Source of the DNA: Bacteroidota bacterium
GTDB taxonomy: Bacteria > Bacteroidota > Bacteroidia > Bacteroidales > Paludibacteraceae
NCBI GenBank assembly: GCA_021804525.1
Contig: JAJZHJ010000048.1
Span: forward strand, 1 to 8,125
Length of the DNA: 8,125 nt
Direction of reading: 5' to 3'
The stretch's first letter is position 1, and each line of letters opens with the position of its first letter. A model generated the notes under the pieces. That model was given only the letters and a program-made list of their open reading frames with translations. It had not been told where the DNA came from and did no database searches. Shown here piece by piece: positions 1 through 6,476 of this stretch. The translations under genes and the position numbers were made by a program.

Positions 1-151
1 CGCAACATTACCCGTGCTTCGCTCGAAGCATTGGCAATGATTAAAGAGGTATTGGATCAAGGGGATATAATTTCTTCCAGAAGGTAAGGAAGATCAGACG
101 TTAGGGGAAGTGGAATCGGTTACCCCAAAATTCTCTGAAGAGGACTTTTAA
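1..151 (+). pseudogene. 3' end of an unidentified gene, apparently frameshifted near its end
   Basis: The window opens inside a + strand reading frame. Frame 1 reads RNITRASLEALAMIKEVLDQ and continues to a TAA at 85-87. From about position 71, frame 2 is open and reads FLPEGKEDQTLGEVESVT, then PKFSEEDF, before a TAA at 149-151. Both halves look protein-like: an amphipathic helix, then a short acidic tail. Removing one base near 68-70 would join them as ...DQGDI-FLPEGKED.... This suggests a one-base insertion, either a real mutation or an assembly error. The alternative is that the gene simply ends at 87 and the acidic stretch is chance. I do not recognise the family. Because the 5' part lies outside the window, neither function nor whether the gene is broken can be settled. 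Confidence 0.4.
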
Positions 152-207
152 ACATCAAGTGAGTTATGCTTGATTAGCTTGCACCAATGTGTATAAACGA
201 GCTTGTA

Positions 208-239
208 ACCTATTTCCATACAAATAGGTGAATCTTTTT
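208..239 (+). terminator. Hairpin with trailing T-run, possible terminator of the left-edge gene
   Basis: A perfect 8-bp inverted repeat (ACCTATTT at 208-215, AAATAGGT at 222-229) encloses a 6-base loop. A run of five T follows at 235-239. The stem is AT-rich and five bases separate it from the T-run, so it would be a weak intrinsic terminator. It lies about 57 bases past the last stop codon of the left-edge gene, a reasonable place for its transcript to end. Confidence 0.35.
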
Positions 240-290
240 CGACTGACCCTATGTAAAAAGTGAAGTATCAAGAAACAACCTGTAGAAAAT

Positions 291-330
291 AAAACAGCCT
301 TGCGAAAGAATCTTTCACAAGGCTGTTTTT
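291..330 (-). terminator. Strong intrinsic terminator of the tRNA-Ser gene, probably bidirectional
   Basis: A 12-bp perfect stem (AAAACAGCCTTG at 291-302, CAAGGCTGTTTT at 318-329) continues past one mismatch (303/317) into a 5-bp inner stem (GAAAG at 304-308, CTTTC at 312-316) with the 3-base loop AAT. On the minus strand it starts 9 bases after the tRNA 3' end and is followed by TTTTATTTT. On the + strand it ends in TTTTT, so it can also stop transcripts arriving from the left-edge gene. Confidence 0.85.
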
Positions 331-338
331 GATTAAAG

Positions 339-426
339 CGGAGAGGATGAGATTCGAACTCATGGTACCCTTTTGGGGTACACACGCTTTCCAGGCGTGC
401 CTCTTCAACCACTCGAGCACCTCTCC
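339..426 (-). tRNA. tRNA-Ser, anticodon GGA
   Basis: The minus strand folds into a complete class II tRNA of 88 nt. It has a 7-bp acceptor stem (GGAGAGG with CCTCTCC), discriminator G, a CTC/GAG D-stem, and a CACGC/GCGTG anticodon stem with loop CTGGAAA. The T-arm is ATGAG-TTCGAAT-CTCAT. The anticodon GGA lies at + strand positions 390-392 and reads the serine codons UCC and UCU. The long variable arm, with a 6-bp stem (GTACCC/GGGTAC), is typical of serine tRNAs. The 3' CCA is not encoded, so it must be added after transcription. The gene stands alone, with its own promoter upstream and a terminator 9 bases downstream. Confidence 0.97.
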
Positions 427-440
427 TTTGAATTGGATTG

Positions 441-470
441 CAAAGTTAAGAAAAAATGGTTGATTACAAA
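441..470 (-). promoter_or_regulatory. Bacteroidota-type promoter for tRNA-Ser
   Basis: Read on the minus strand, a TTTG (467-470) stands 18 bases upstream of TAACTTTG (441-448). This matches the Bacteroidota housekeeping promoter pattern of a TTTG -33 box and a TAnnTTTG -7 box, with slightly short spacing. Transcription would begin a few bases before the mature tRNA 5' end at 426, leaving a very short 5' leader. Confidence 0.7.
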
Positions 471-612
471 GAGTGAGCGTGAAAAAAGTAGTCGGTTGAA
501 ATTTGGAAGCTACAAGAAGATGCGAAGTTAAAGAAGTTACGTCTGCTCCATTTATTACAGAATGCTCTTGACAAGATATACAAGAGAGATATGTAATTCC
601 AAACATCCTGTA

Positions 613-1383
613 TCACAACCCAAATAGTTGCCGTGCATTGCGGGAGGTGACTTCCCCTATTTCTCCAAGAGTGATGTGGTATATTTCGCTTAGTTTCTGT
701 GCAACGAGTATCATGTAGCTGCTTTCGTTTCGTTTGCCGCGATAGGGAACAGGCGACAAGTAGGGGGAGTCAGTTTCGAGCACTAAGCGGTCGAGTGAAA
801 CGGATGACAATACCGTGGATAAAGTAGAGTTCTTGAATGTTACCACGCCATTGATTCCCAAATAGAAGTTTTCTAAAGCGACGATGCGTTGTGCTTCATC
901 AAGGGTGCCTCCGAAACTATGAAAGACACCTCTCAATTCGGGGCAATTAAACTTTTCGACTGATGCAATCACCTCTTCAAAAGCATTGCGTTGATGAATG
1001 ATGACCGGCAACCGGTAATCAACAGCCCATTGTAATTGTTGCTCAAAAGCAATGATTTGTTCTTCGCGGAAAGTAGTATCCCAATATAGATCGATGCCCA
1101 CTTCTCCAATGGCACAGTAGGAACGGTGATTCAATTCCTCCTTAACCCACGCTAATTCTTTTGTATAGTCATTATGTATACAGGTAGGATGGATACCTAT
1201 TGCAGGATGAAAATAAGCCGGATCAGTTTTTTCGAGGCATAAGAGTTGAGCTATAGTCGATTGATCCACATTTGGTAGAACGATATGCGTTATTCCAGCA
1301 GCTTTTGCCCGCAAGATTACTTCCGAACGATCTTCATCAAATTCGGGTAAGTAGATATGCGAATGTGTATCGATGAAGCTCAT
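613..1383 (-). CDS. tatD: TatD-family metal-dependent hydrolase (DNase)
   Basis: The 256-residue protein has the usual TatD length and a TIM-barrel amidohydrolase metal site. Visible ligands are the N-terminal HxH (His7 and His9 in DTHSH), Glu94 in GEVGID, His130 in VIIH, His155 in GVFHSFGG and Asp205 in ETDSPYLSP. Members of the family are cytoplasmic, act as metal-dependent 3'-5' exonucleases or general hydrolases, and have been linked to DNA repair and turnover. The exact substrate cannot be read from the sequence; closely related YcfH and YjjV types differ little in motifs. The ATG directly follows the guaA stop codon (TAAATG), so tatD is the second gene of a guaA-tatD transcript and is probably translated by ribosomes finishing guaA. 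No clear terminator follows it. The start is well supported because the family begins with this DTHSH segment. Confidence 0.93.
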   Translation of the reverse strand: MSFIDTHSHIYLPEFDEDRSEVILRAKAAGITHIVLPNVDQSTIAQLLCLEKTDPAYFHPAIGIHPTCIHNDYTKELAWVKEELNHRSYCAIGEVGIDLYWDTTFREEQIIAFEQQLQWAVDYRLPVIIHQRNAFEEVIASVEKFNCPELRGVFHSFGGTLDEAQRIVALENFYLGINGVVTFKNSTLSTVLSSVSLDRLVLETDSPYLSPVPYRGKRNESSYMILVAQKLSEIYHITLGEIGEVTSRNARQLFGL

Positions 1384-2913
1384 TTATTCCCATTCAATCG
1401 TTGCCGGTGGTTTGGAACTAATGTCATATACCACCCGATTGATGCCACGCACTTTGTTAATGATATCATTGGATACTTGTGCCAAAAAATCATACGGAAG
1501 GTGTACCCAGTCTGCCGTCATACCGTCGGTTGAATGAACGGCTCTCAATGCAACGGTATTCTCGTAGGTACGTTCGTCACCCATTACGCCGACTGATTTC
1601 ACAGGTAACAGAATGGCACCTGCTTGCCAGATAGAATCATACAAACCCGCTTCATGCATGGAATCTATGAAAATGGCATCAGCTTCCTGCAAAATACGTA
1701 CACGTTCGGCGGTGACTTCACCCAAAATACGAACGCCTAAACCAGGACCCGGGAAAGGATGGCGACCTAACAATTTAGGCGATATTCCTAAGGTGAGTCC
1801 TACACGACGTACTTCGTCTTTAAATAACAAGCGGAGAGGTTCAACTACTTTCAGATGCATTTCTTTCGGGAGTCCGCCCACGTTGTGATGCGATTTGATA
1901 GTAGCAGAAGGTCCATTGACAGATACTGATTCAATGACATCAGGATAAATAGTGCCTTGTCCCAACCATTTTACCTCTTCTAGTTTCTTAGCTTCGGCAT
2001 TGAATACTTCAATAAAGTCGCGTCCAATGATTTTACGCTTCTTTTCAGGATCGGTCACTCCTTTCAAATCGTTCAGAAAATGGTCAGAGGCATCAACGCC
2101 AATGACATTGAGTTGCATTTCTTTATATTGAGTCAACACATTCTCGAATTCGTTTTTGCGTAAAAGCCCGTTGTTGACAAAAATACAGGTCAAATTCTTC
2201 CCGATTGCACGATGAAACAAGACACCGGCAACGGTGGAATCGACTCCGCCAGACAATCCGAGCACTACTTTATCATTGCCTAATTTTTGTTGCAGTTCGG
2301 CAATGGTGGTCGATATAAATGAGTCAGGTGTCCAGTTTTGCTGGCACCCGCAAATGTTCACAACAAAATTTTTCAACAACTGCGAGCCTTCGGTGGTGTG
2401 ATACACTTCGGGATGGAATTGAATTCCATACGTCGGTTTATCTTTAATTTTGAAAGCGGCATTTTGCACGGTATCCGTTGATGCGATGCGTTCAAAATGA
2501 TCAGGAAGCATGGTGATAGTGTCTCCATGCGACATCCAAACTTGTGTTCGTTCGCTAATCCCTTCAAACAAAGGAGAGTTGGCAAGCCCTACGTTCAGTA
2601 TTGCGCGTCCGTATTCACGTGTTTCCGAAGCTTCAACTTTCCCATTTTGACTGAAACACATGTATTGTGCTCCATAGCAAATACCTAAAAGTGGTATTTT
2701 TCCGTCAATGGCACTCAAATCAGGGATTAATGCATCAGGTTGGTGAACGGAAAAAGGACTTCCTGAAAGGACGACACCTTTCACGGTTTTGTCAATAGCT
2801 GGGAAATGATTGTACGGATGAATCTCGCAATAGACATTCATTTCGCGAATGCGACGGCCGATAAGTTGGGTGTATTGTGACCCGAAATCGAGAATAAGGA
2901 TTTTGTCAGTCAT
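1384..2913 (-). CDS. guaA: GMP synthase (glutamine-hydrolysing)
   Basis: This 509-residue enzyme converts XMP to GMP using ATP and glutamine, the last step of guanine nucleotide synthesis in the cytoplasm. Residues 1-190 form a class I glutamine amidotransferase domain with nucleophile Cys79 (LLGICYGAQ) and the His167/Glu169 pair (GIQFHPEV). An ATP-pyrophosphatase domain follows, with P-loop SGGVDS at 221-226. The C-terminal dimerisation domain carries [15 protein letters not shown], and the protein ends in the family-typical KPPATIEWE. The frame stays open upstream to 3030, but homology begins at [16 protein letters not shown]. The extra 39 codons would run through the promoter region, so the start at 2913 is chosen. 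tatD follows with no gap, and fabI is divergent. I see no purine riboswitch in the short leader. Confidence 0.97.
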   Translation of the reverse strand: MTDKILILDFGSQYTQLIGRRIREMNVYCEIHPYNHFPAIDKTVKGVVLSGSPFSVHQPDALIPDLSAIDGKIPLLGICYGAQYMCFSQNGKVEASETREYGRAILNVGLANSPLFEGISERTQVWMSHGDTITMLPDHFERIASTDTVQNAAFKIKDKPTYGIQFHPEVYHTTEGSQLLKNFVVNICGCQQNWTPDSFISTTIAELQQKLGNDKVVLGLSGGVDSTVAGVLFHRAIGKNLTCIFVNNGLLRKNEFENVLTQYKEMQLNVIGVDASDHFLNDLKGVTDPEKKRKIIGRDFIEVFNAEAKKLEEVKWLGQGTIYPDVIESVSVNGPSATIKSHHNVGGLPKEMHLKVVEPLRLLFKDEVRRVGLTLGISPKLLGRHPFPGPGLGVRILGEVTAERVRILQEADAIFIDSMHEAGLYDSIWQAGAILLPVKSVGVMGDERTYENTVALRAVHSTDGMTADWVHLPYDFLAQVSNDIINKVRGINRVVYDISSKPPATIEWE

Positions 2914-2927
2914 ACTGGTGTGAACGA

Positions 2928-2962
2928 TTTTGCTGCAAAGGTACGTTTTTTTGCTAACTTTG
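2928..2962 (+). promoter_or_regulatory. Promoter for fabI and the genes after it
   Basis: A TTTTG at 2928-2932 precedes TAACTTTG at 2955-2962 with 22 bases between, close to the Bacteroidota -33/-7 arrangement though a little long. Transcription from here would give a leader of roughly 105 bases before the fabI ATG at 3076. I recognise no riboswitch in that leader. Confidence 0.55.
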
Positions 2963-2966
2963 CAGC
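2932..2966. repeat. 9-bp inverted repeat spanning the divergent promoters
   Basis: GCTGCAAAG (2932-2940) and CTTTGCAGC (2958-2966) are perfect inverted copies separated by 17 bases that include a run of seven T. Each arm contains part of an outward-facing -7 box (TACCTTTG on minus, TAACTTTG on plus). The symmetry may simply follow from two opposed Bacteroidota promoters with extended TTTGCAGC ends, or it may be an operator for a dimeric regulator. Confidence 0.75.
2936..2943 (-). promoter_or_regulatory. -7 box for the guaA-tatD transcript
   Basis: On the minus strand this reads TACCTTTG, matching the Bacteroidota -7 consensus TAnnTTTG. It lies 22 bases before the guaA ATG, implying a leader of only about 15 bases. 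No TTTG -33 box is visible at the expected distance upstream, so recognition may rest on the -7 box and the flanking A-tract, or need an activator. Confidence 0.55.
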
Positions 2967-3075
2967 GGATTTGACAGGGTTTGCGTTGTGAGAAAATAAA
3001 GCGTGTTGCAAAGCAAAAAACAAAAAGCATAGTCTTGTCAAACAGGTTTATAATGTCGATTTAATAATTAAAAGT

Positions 3076-3936
3076 ATGGGAAATAACTTATTATCGGGTA
3101 AACGTGGAATCGTTTTTGGTGCACTTAACGATATGTCCATTGCATGGAAAGTGGCCGAACGAGCCGTGGAAGAAGGAGCGATAATTACCTTATCTAACAC
3201 AGCTTTGGCTGTTCGGATGGGAACCGTGAATGAATTGGGAAAAAAATTAAACTGCGAAATCATTCCTGCCGACGCTACCAAAGTAGAAGACCTGGAGATG
3301 GTTTTCATGCAGTCGCAAGAAATTTTAGGTGGTAAAATTGACTTTGTATTACACTCCATTGGCATGTCGCCTAATGTACGAAAGAAACGCACGTATGATG
3401 ATTTAGATTATAATTTATTGAATAGTACACTTGATATTTCGGCCATTTCATTCCACAAGATGCTTCAGGCAGCAAAGAAATTAGATGCGATAAGCGAAGG
3501 AGGATCGGTGATTGCTCTTTCATACGTAGCTGCACAACGTACACTTTTTGGATACAACGATATGGCCGATGCCAAGGCGATGCTGGAGTCAATTGCACGA
3601 AGTTTCGGGTATATTTATGGTCGTGAAAAGAATGTGCGCGTCAATACTATTTCGCAGTCACCAACCATGACTACTGCCGGAAGTGGAATCAAAGGGTTTG
3701 ACGGATTGTTTGATTTCTCTAATCGTATGTCGCCATTAGGAAATGCCACGGCAGATGAGTGTGCTGACTATTGTATGGTGATGTTTTCGGATTTGACACG
3801 CAAAGTGACCATGCAAAATCTGTTTCACGATGGCGGATTTTCGAGTATGGGCATGAGTTTGCGTGCTATGGAGCAATACAATAAATGCTTTGAAAACGAT
3901 TTTAAGGACGAAACAGGGCATATCATCTACGGCTAA
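3076..3936 (+). CDS. fabI: Enoyl-[acyl-carrier-protein] reductase (NADH)
   Basis: This 286-residue short-chain dehydrogenase-type enzyme carries out the last reduction of each type II fatty-acid elongation cycle, turning trans-2-enoyl-ACP into acyl-ACP in the cytoplasm. The nucleotide-binding segment GIVFGALNDMSIAW (residues 11-24) is the FabI variant of the Rossmann glycine motif. The catalytic set is Tyr150, Tyr160 and Lys167 in SYVAAQRTLFGYNDMADAK, with the Tyr-x6-Lys spacing of FabI. SQSPTMTTAGSGIKG and the C-terminal MQNLFHDGGFSSMG are also family-typical. The sequence as a whole closely resembles Bacteroides FabI as I remember it. The start is supported by homology from MGNNLLSGKRG and by an A-rich leader. 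lspA begins 31 bases downstream on the same strand, so co-transcription is likely. Confidence 0.97.
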   Translation: MGNNLLSGKRGIVFGALNDMSIAWKVAERAVEEGAIITLSNTALAVRMGTVNELGKKLNCEIIPADATKVEDLEMVFMQSQEILGGKIDFVLHSIGMSPNVRKKRTYDDLDYNLLNSTLDISAISFHKMLQAAKKLDAISEGGSVIALSYVAAQRTLFGYNDMADAKAMLESIARSFGYIYGREKNVRVNTISQSPTMTTAGSGIKGFDGLFDFSNRMSPLGNATADECADYCMVMFSDLTRKVTMQNLFHDGGFSSMGMSLRAMEQYNKCFENDFKDETGHIIYG

Positions 3937-3967
3937 TTCCGATTCATTTCAACTAAATACTCTATCC

Positions 3968-4600
3968 ATGTCATCCTTAGCAAAAAAATCCATTTTGACT
4001 GTTTTTCTCGTTCTGGTGGCTGATCAATGTTTGAAGTTTTACATCAAATTACATTATCCATTGGGATATGATCATCCGATATTTTCCTGGTTCCATCTCT
4101 ATTTTATTGAAAATAACGGCATGGCTTTTGGCATGGAACTTTTTGGCAAATTGTTTTTGAGTCTTTTCCGTATTGCAGCAAGCGTCTTCTTGATTTATTA
4201 TATCATGAAGATTATAAAGCGCAATTATCCGACAGGTTATGTGGTGGCTATTTCTTTAATTTTGGCGGGAGCTATTGGCAATTTATTAGACAGCATGTTC
4301 TATGGTTTGTTGTTTTCCGACAGTGCAGCAGGCATTGCACAATGGTTGCCTATTGGTGGAGGATATGCTTCTCTGTTTTATGGACGAGTAGTCGATATGC
4401 TTTATTTCCCGCTGATTCAAGGGCATTTTCCTTCTTGGTTGCCAATTTGGGGTGGACAAGATTTTATCTTTTTTCGTCCCATTTTTAATCTGGCTGATAG
4501 TTCAGTTTCTGTAGGAGTCTTCATTATTCTCCTTTTCTATCGTCGCTATCTGTCTGATGCAACCGAACAAAAGCAAATTCAAGAAAACGTGAAAGAATGA
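3968..4600 (+). CDS. lspA: Lipoprotein signal peptidase (signal peptidase II)
   Basis: This 210-residue inner-membrane aspartyl protease cuts signal peptides from diacylated prolipoproteins just before the lipid-bearing cysteine. Four hydrophobic segments are visible, near residues 8-23, 62-80, 90-107 and 178-191. The catalytic aspartates are Asp108 in GNLLDS and Asp177 in FNLADSSVSVG; ENNGMAFG (48-55) is another conserved segment. The stretch between the third and fourth segments (about 112-170) is long and rich in aromatics, as in other Bacteroidota LspA, compared with about 165 residues total in E. coli. The frame is open back to 3863 inside fabI, but the ATG at 3968 gives the family N-terminus and avoids the overlap. 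Its TGA overlaps the next ATG by 4 bases, and that next gene encodes a likely substrate. Confidence 0.96.
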   Translation: MSSLAKKSILTVFLVLVADQCLKFYIKLHYPLGYDHPIFSWFHLYFIENNGMAFGMELFGKLFLSLFRIAASVFLIYYIMKIIKRNYPTGYVVAISLILAGAIGNLLDSMFYGLLFSDSAAGIAQWLPIGGGYASLFYGRVVDMLYFPLIQGHFPSWLPIWGGQDFIFFRPIFNLADSSVSVGVFIILLFYRRYLSDATEQKQIQENVKE

Positions 4601-5427
4601 AGCGAATAATGCTTTTTTTAGGGTTGGCAGGGTTGTTGCTAAATTGTAGCGAACAACCACACGGCGTGATGTCAGAGGCTAAAATGGCTGATGTGATTTA
4701 TAATCTTACTTTAGCCAATAATTGCCTGATGACGAAAGGTTACATGTCACAAAACGACAGCCTGAAAAAGAAGAATTTTGAATACGAGCTTCATCAACAA
4801 CATCTTACAGTTGCTGAATTTGATACATCTGCTATGTGGTATGCACGTCATTCCGATCATTATGAAACAGTTTACGGACTTGTCATTGATAAGCTGAAGA
4901 AACTCCAGCAAGATTTGAATACTGGAAAATATAAGGATAAGGTGATTGCGCGAACTAAAAATGATACCATCAACCTGTGGCACTTGCCCCGCGATTTCCA
5001 ATTTCCGGCAAAAAACCTTTTGAAGGCCAAGAACCCACCGCGTAACAAAGTGGCATTTCGTGTTGAAGGGAATATGGTGGAGAAAGGTGATAAATTGTTG
5101 ATGACATTTTTGTTGAAAATCAATCCTGCCGACCGTGCCACTCATCAGCGGATGTGGATAAAGGTTCATTATTTACCGAATGTCACCGATAGTTTGGTGT
5201 CATATACCAAAAATGATGGCAAATGGAGAAAATATAAGCTCTCTTTCCCATTGTCAACCACACGCAAAGTCAATTTTGTGGAAGGTGCGCTTTTGGATTA
5301 CACAAAAGCCAAAGGCAAACAAGATGTTGTGATTGATAGTCTTAAATTTTTGCGTATTTCTTATCCACCGCTTTTGGTACTCAAACATGTGGTGAAAAAG
5401 CAAAAACCTTGGTACTGGCCTTTTTAA
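4597..5427 (+). CDS. DUF4296 domain-containing lipoprotein
   Basis: The 276-residue product begins with a lipoprotein signal peptide: MKRIM, a hydrophobic core, and lipobox LLNC with Cys17 as the expected lipidated residue. Residues about 24-110 (MSEAKMADVIYNLTLANN through LTVAEFDTSAMWYARHSDHYETVYGLVIDKL) match the DUF4296 pattern, a small helical domain of unknown function found in Bacteroidota, often beside lspA. The remaining 160 residues look beta-rich (for example VAFRVEGNMV and LLMTFLLKI) and end in basic and aromatic residues, KKQKPWYWPF. I recognise no fold there; a beta-sandwich is only a guess. The ATG overlaps the lspA stop codon (ATGA), so translation is probably coupled. It should be anchored in the envelope after cleavage by LspA. 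The function is unknown. Confidence 0.85.
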   Translation: MKRIMLFLGLAGLLLNCSEQPHGVMSEAKMADVIYNLTLANNCLMTKGYMSQNDSLKKKNFEYELHQQHLTVAEFDTSAMWYARHSDHYETVYGLVIDKLKKLQQDLNTGKYKDKVIARTKNDTINLWHLPRDFQFPAKNLLKAKNPPRNKVAFRVEGNMVEKGDKLLMTFLLKINPADRATHQRMWIKVHYLPNVTDSLVSYTKNDGKWRKYKLSFPLSTTRKVNFVEGALLDYTKAKGKQDVVIDSLKFLRISYPPLLVLKHVVKKQKPWYWPF

Positions 5428-5465
5428 TTAACAAAAAACATACAACTCACTAATATTTTTCCTAC

Positions 5466-6446
5466 ATGAATACTCCACTTTATCCCTTCAAATTTAAGCC
5501 CATTCTTAAGTCACGAATCTGGGGTGGCAAACGTCTCAAAGAGCTGGGAAAATCCATTTCTGACGGCGAACGCGTTGGTGAAAGTTGGGAACTGTCAGGC
5601 ATTGTGGGTGATGAGTCCATTGTAGCAAACGGTTTTTTAGCCGGTAACAGTTTGTCCGAAATCATTGAGGTGTATATGGATGAAGTGACAGGAAAGAAGA
5701 TTTTCGATCAATTTGGTACGCAGTTTCCATTGCTTATTAAATTTATCGATGCCAACGATGATTTGTCAATTCAGGTGCATCCTGATGATGCTTTGGCCGA
5801 GGAACGCCATCATTCTTTTGGTAAAACTGAGATGTGGTATGTGTTGGATGGTGAATCTGGAGCTGAATTAATTTCGGGTTTTATTGAAAATGTAGACGAA
5901 TACTTATATCTGAAGCATTTACAAGATGGAACGTTGGATGCTATCATGCAGCATTTTCCTGTTGAGAAAGGGGATGTCTTCTATATACCTGCCGGAAGAG
6001 TACATGCCATTGGAAAAGGTTGTTTAATTGCCGAGATTCAGCAAACATCTGATGTTACCTATCGCCTTTTCGATTATAACCGAACCGATGATAAAGGGAA
6101 TCCGCGCGAATTGCATACTGATCTGGCGTTGGGTGCCATTCATTTTCAACACGTAACAGATGCCAAACAACATCCTGTTGCATTGCCTGGTGTTCCGTGT
6201 GAATTGGCTTCGTGTCAATATTTTACTACGAATCTTGTGACGCTTTCTTCTTCGTTATCTCGTGATTATTATTTGTTGGATTCGTTTGTAATCTACCTTT
6301 GTACACAAGGATCATTTGAAATTGAATATTCCGGAGGCCGTACTTTAGTGACAAAAGGAGAAACGGTTTTGTTACCGGCTTTGTTGTTTGAGGTGACATT
6401 GCATCCGGTGACTCAAGCTGAATTGCTCGAAATTTACGTCAAATAA
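5466..6446 (+). CDS. manA: Mannose-6-phosphate isomerase, class I
   Basis: This 326-residue cupin enzyme interconverts fructose-6-phosphate and mannose-6-phosphate, feeding GDP-mannose and surface glycan synthesis or mannose use. The zinc ligands of type I phosphomannose isomerases are visible: Gln103 and His105 in SIQVHPDD, Glu122 in KTEMWY and His180 in GRVHAIG. QQTSDVTYRLFDYNR (192-206) contains the conserved active-site arginine segment. The N-terminus (YPFKFKPILKSRIWGG) is the short-form type common in Bacteroidota and Firmicutes. The length fits the short form (about 310-330) rather than the 390-residue E. coli form. It follows the DUF4296 gene by 38 bases and precedes the methyltransferase by 30, on the same strand. 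I see no separate promoter with a clear TAnnTTTG box, so it may be read from the fabI promoter. Confidence 0.95.
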   Translation: MNTPLYPFKFKPILKSRIWGGKRLKELGKSISDGERVGESWELSGIVGDESIVANGFLAGNSLSEIIEVYMDEVTGKKIFDQFGTQFPLLIKFIDANDDLSIQVHPDDALAEERHHSFGKTEMWYVLDGESGAELISGFIENVDEYLYLKHLQDGTLDAIMQHFPVEKGDVFYIPAGRVHAIGKGCLIAEIQQTSDVTYRLFDYNRTDDKGNPRELHTDLALGAIHFQHVTDAKQHPVALPGVPCELASCQYFTTNLVTLSSSLSRDYYLLDSFVIYLCTQGSFEIEYSGGRTLVTKGETVLLPALLFEVTLHPVTQAELLEIYVK

Positions 6447-6476
6447 ATTTAGCAATTCACTGATAAATGGATATTT

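Noticed and set aside
565..586. Inverted repeat CTCTTG/CAAGAG downstream of tatD as a terminator
   Set aside because: The stem is only 6 bp, the loop is 10 bases, and no T-run follows on the minus strand.
268..606. 112-codon minus-strand open frame across the tRNA-Ser region
   Set aside because: It runs through the whole tRNA gene, its promoter and the terminator, and the peptide resembles no protein family.
1613..1888. 91-codon + strand open frame inside guaA
   Set aside because: It is antisense to the strongly conserved ATP-pyrophosphatase and C-terminal coding region of guaA and has no recognisable motif.
2914..3030. Extension of the guaA frame 39 codons upstream
   Set aside because: The extra peptide has no GuaA similarity and would run through both -7 boxes and the inverted repeat. 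The family N-terminus begins at the ATG ending at 2913.
2967..3075. Possible riboswitch in the fabI leader or purine riboswitch near guaA
   Set aside because: I could find no conserved riboswitch core or stable multi-stem fold. The guaA leader is too short to hold one.
3863..3967. Extension of the lspA frame into the end of fabI
   Set aside because: It lies inside the conserved fabI C-terminus in another frame, and the peptide is unlike an LspA N-terminus.
5428..5465. Separate promoter for manA
   Set aside because: The gap is AT-rich but lacks a TAnnTTTG box with a TTTG at suitable distance.
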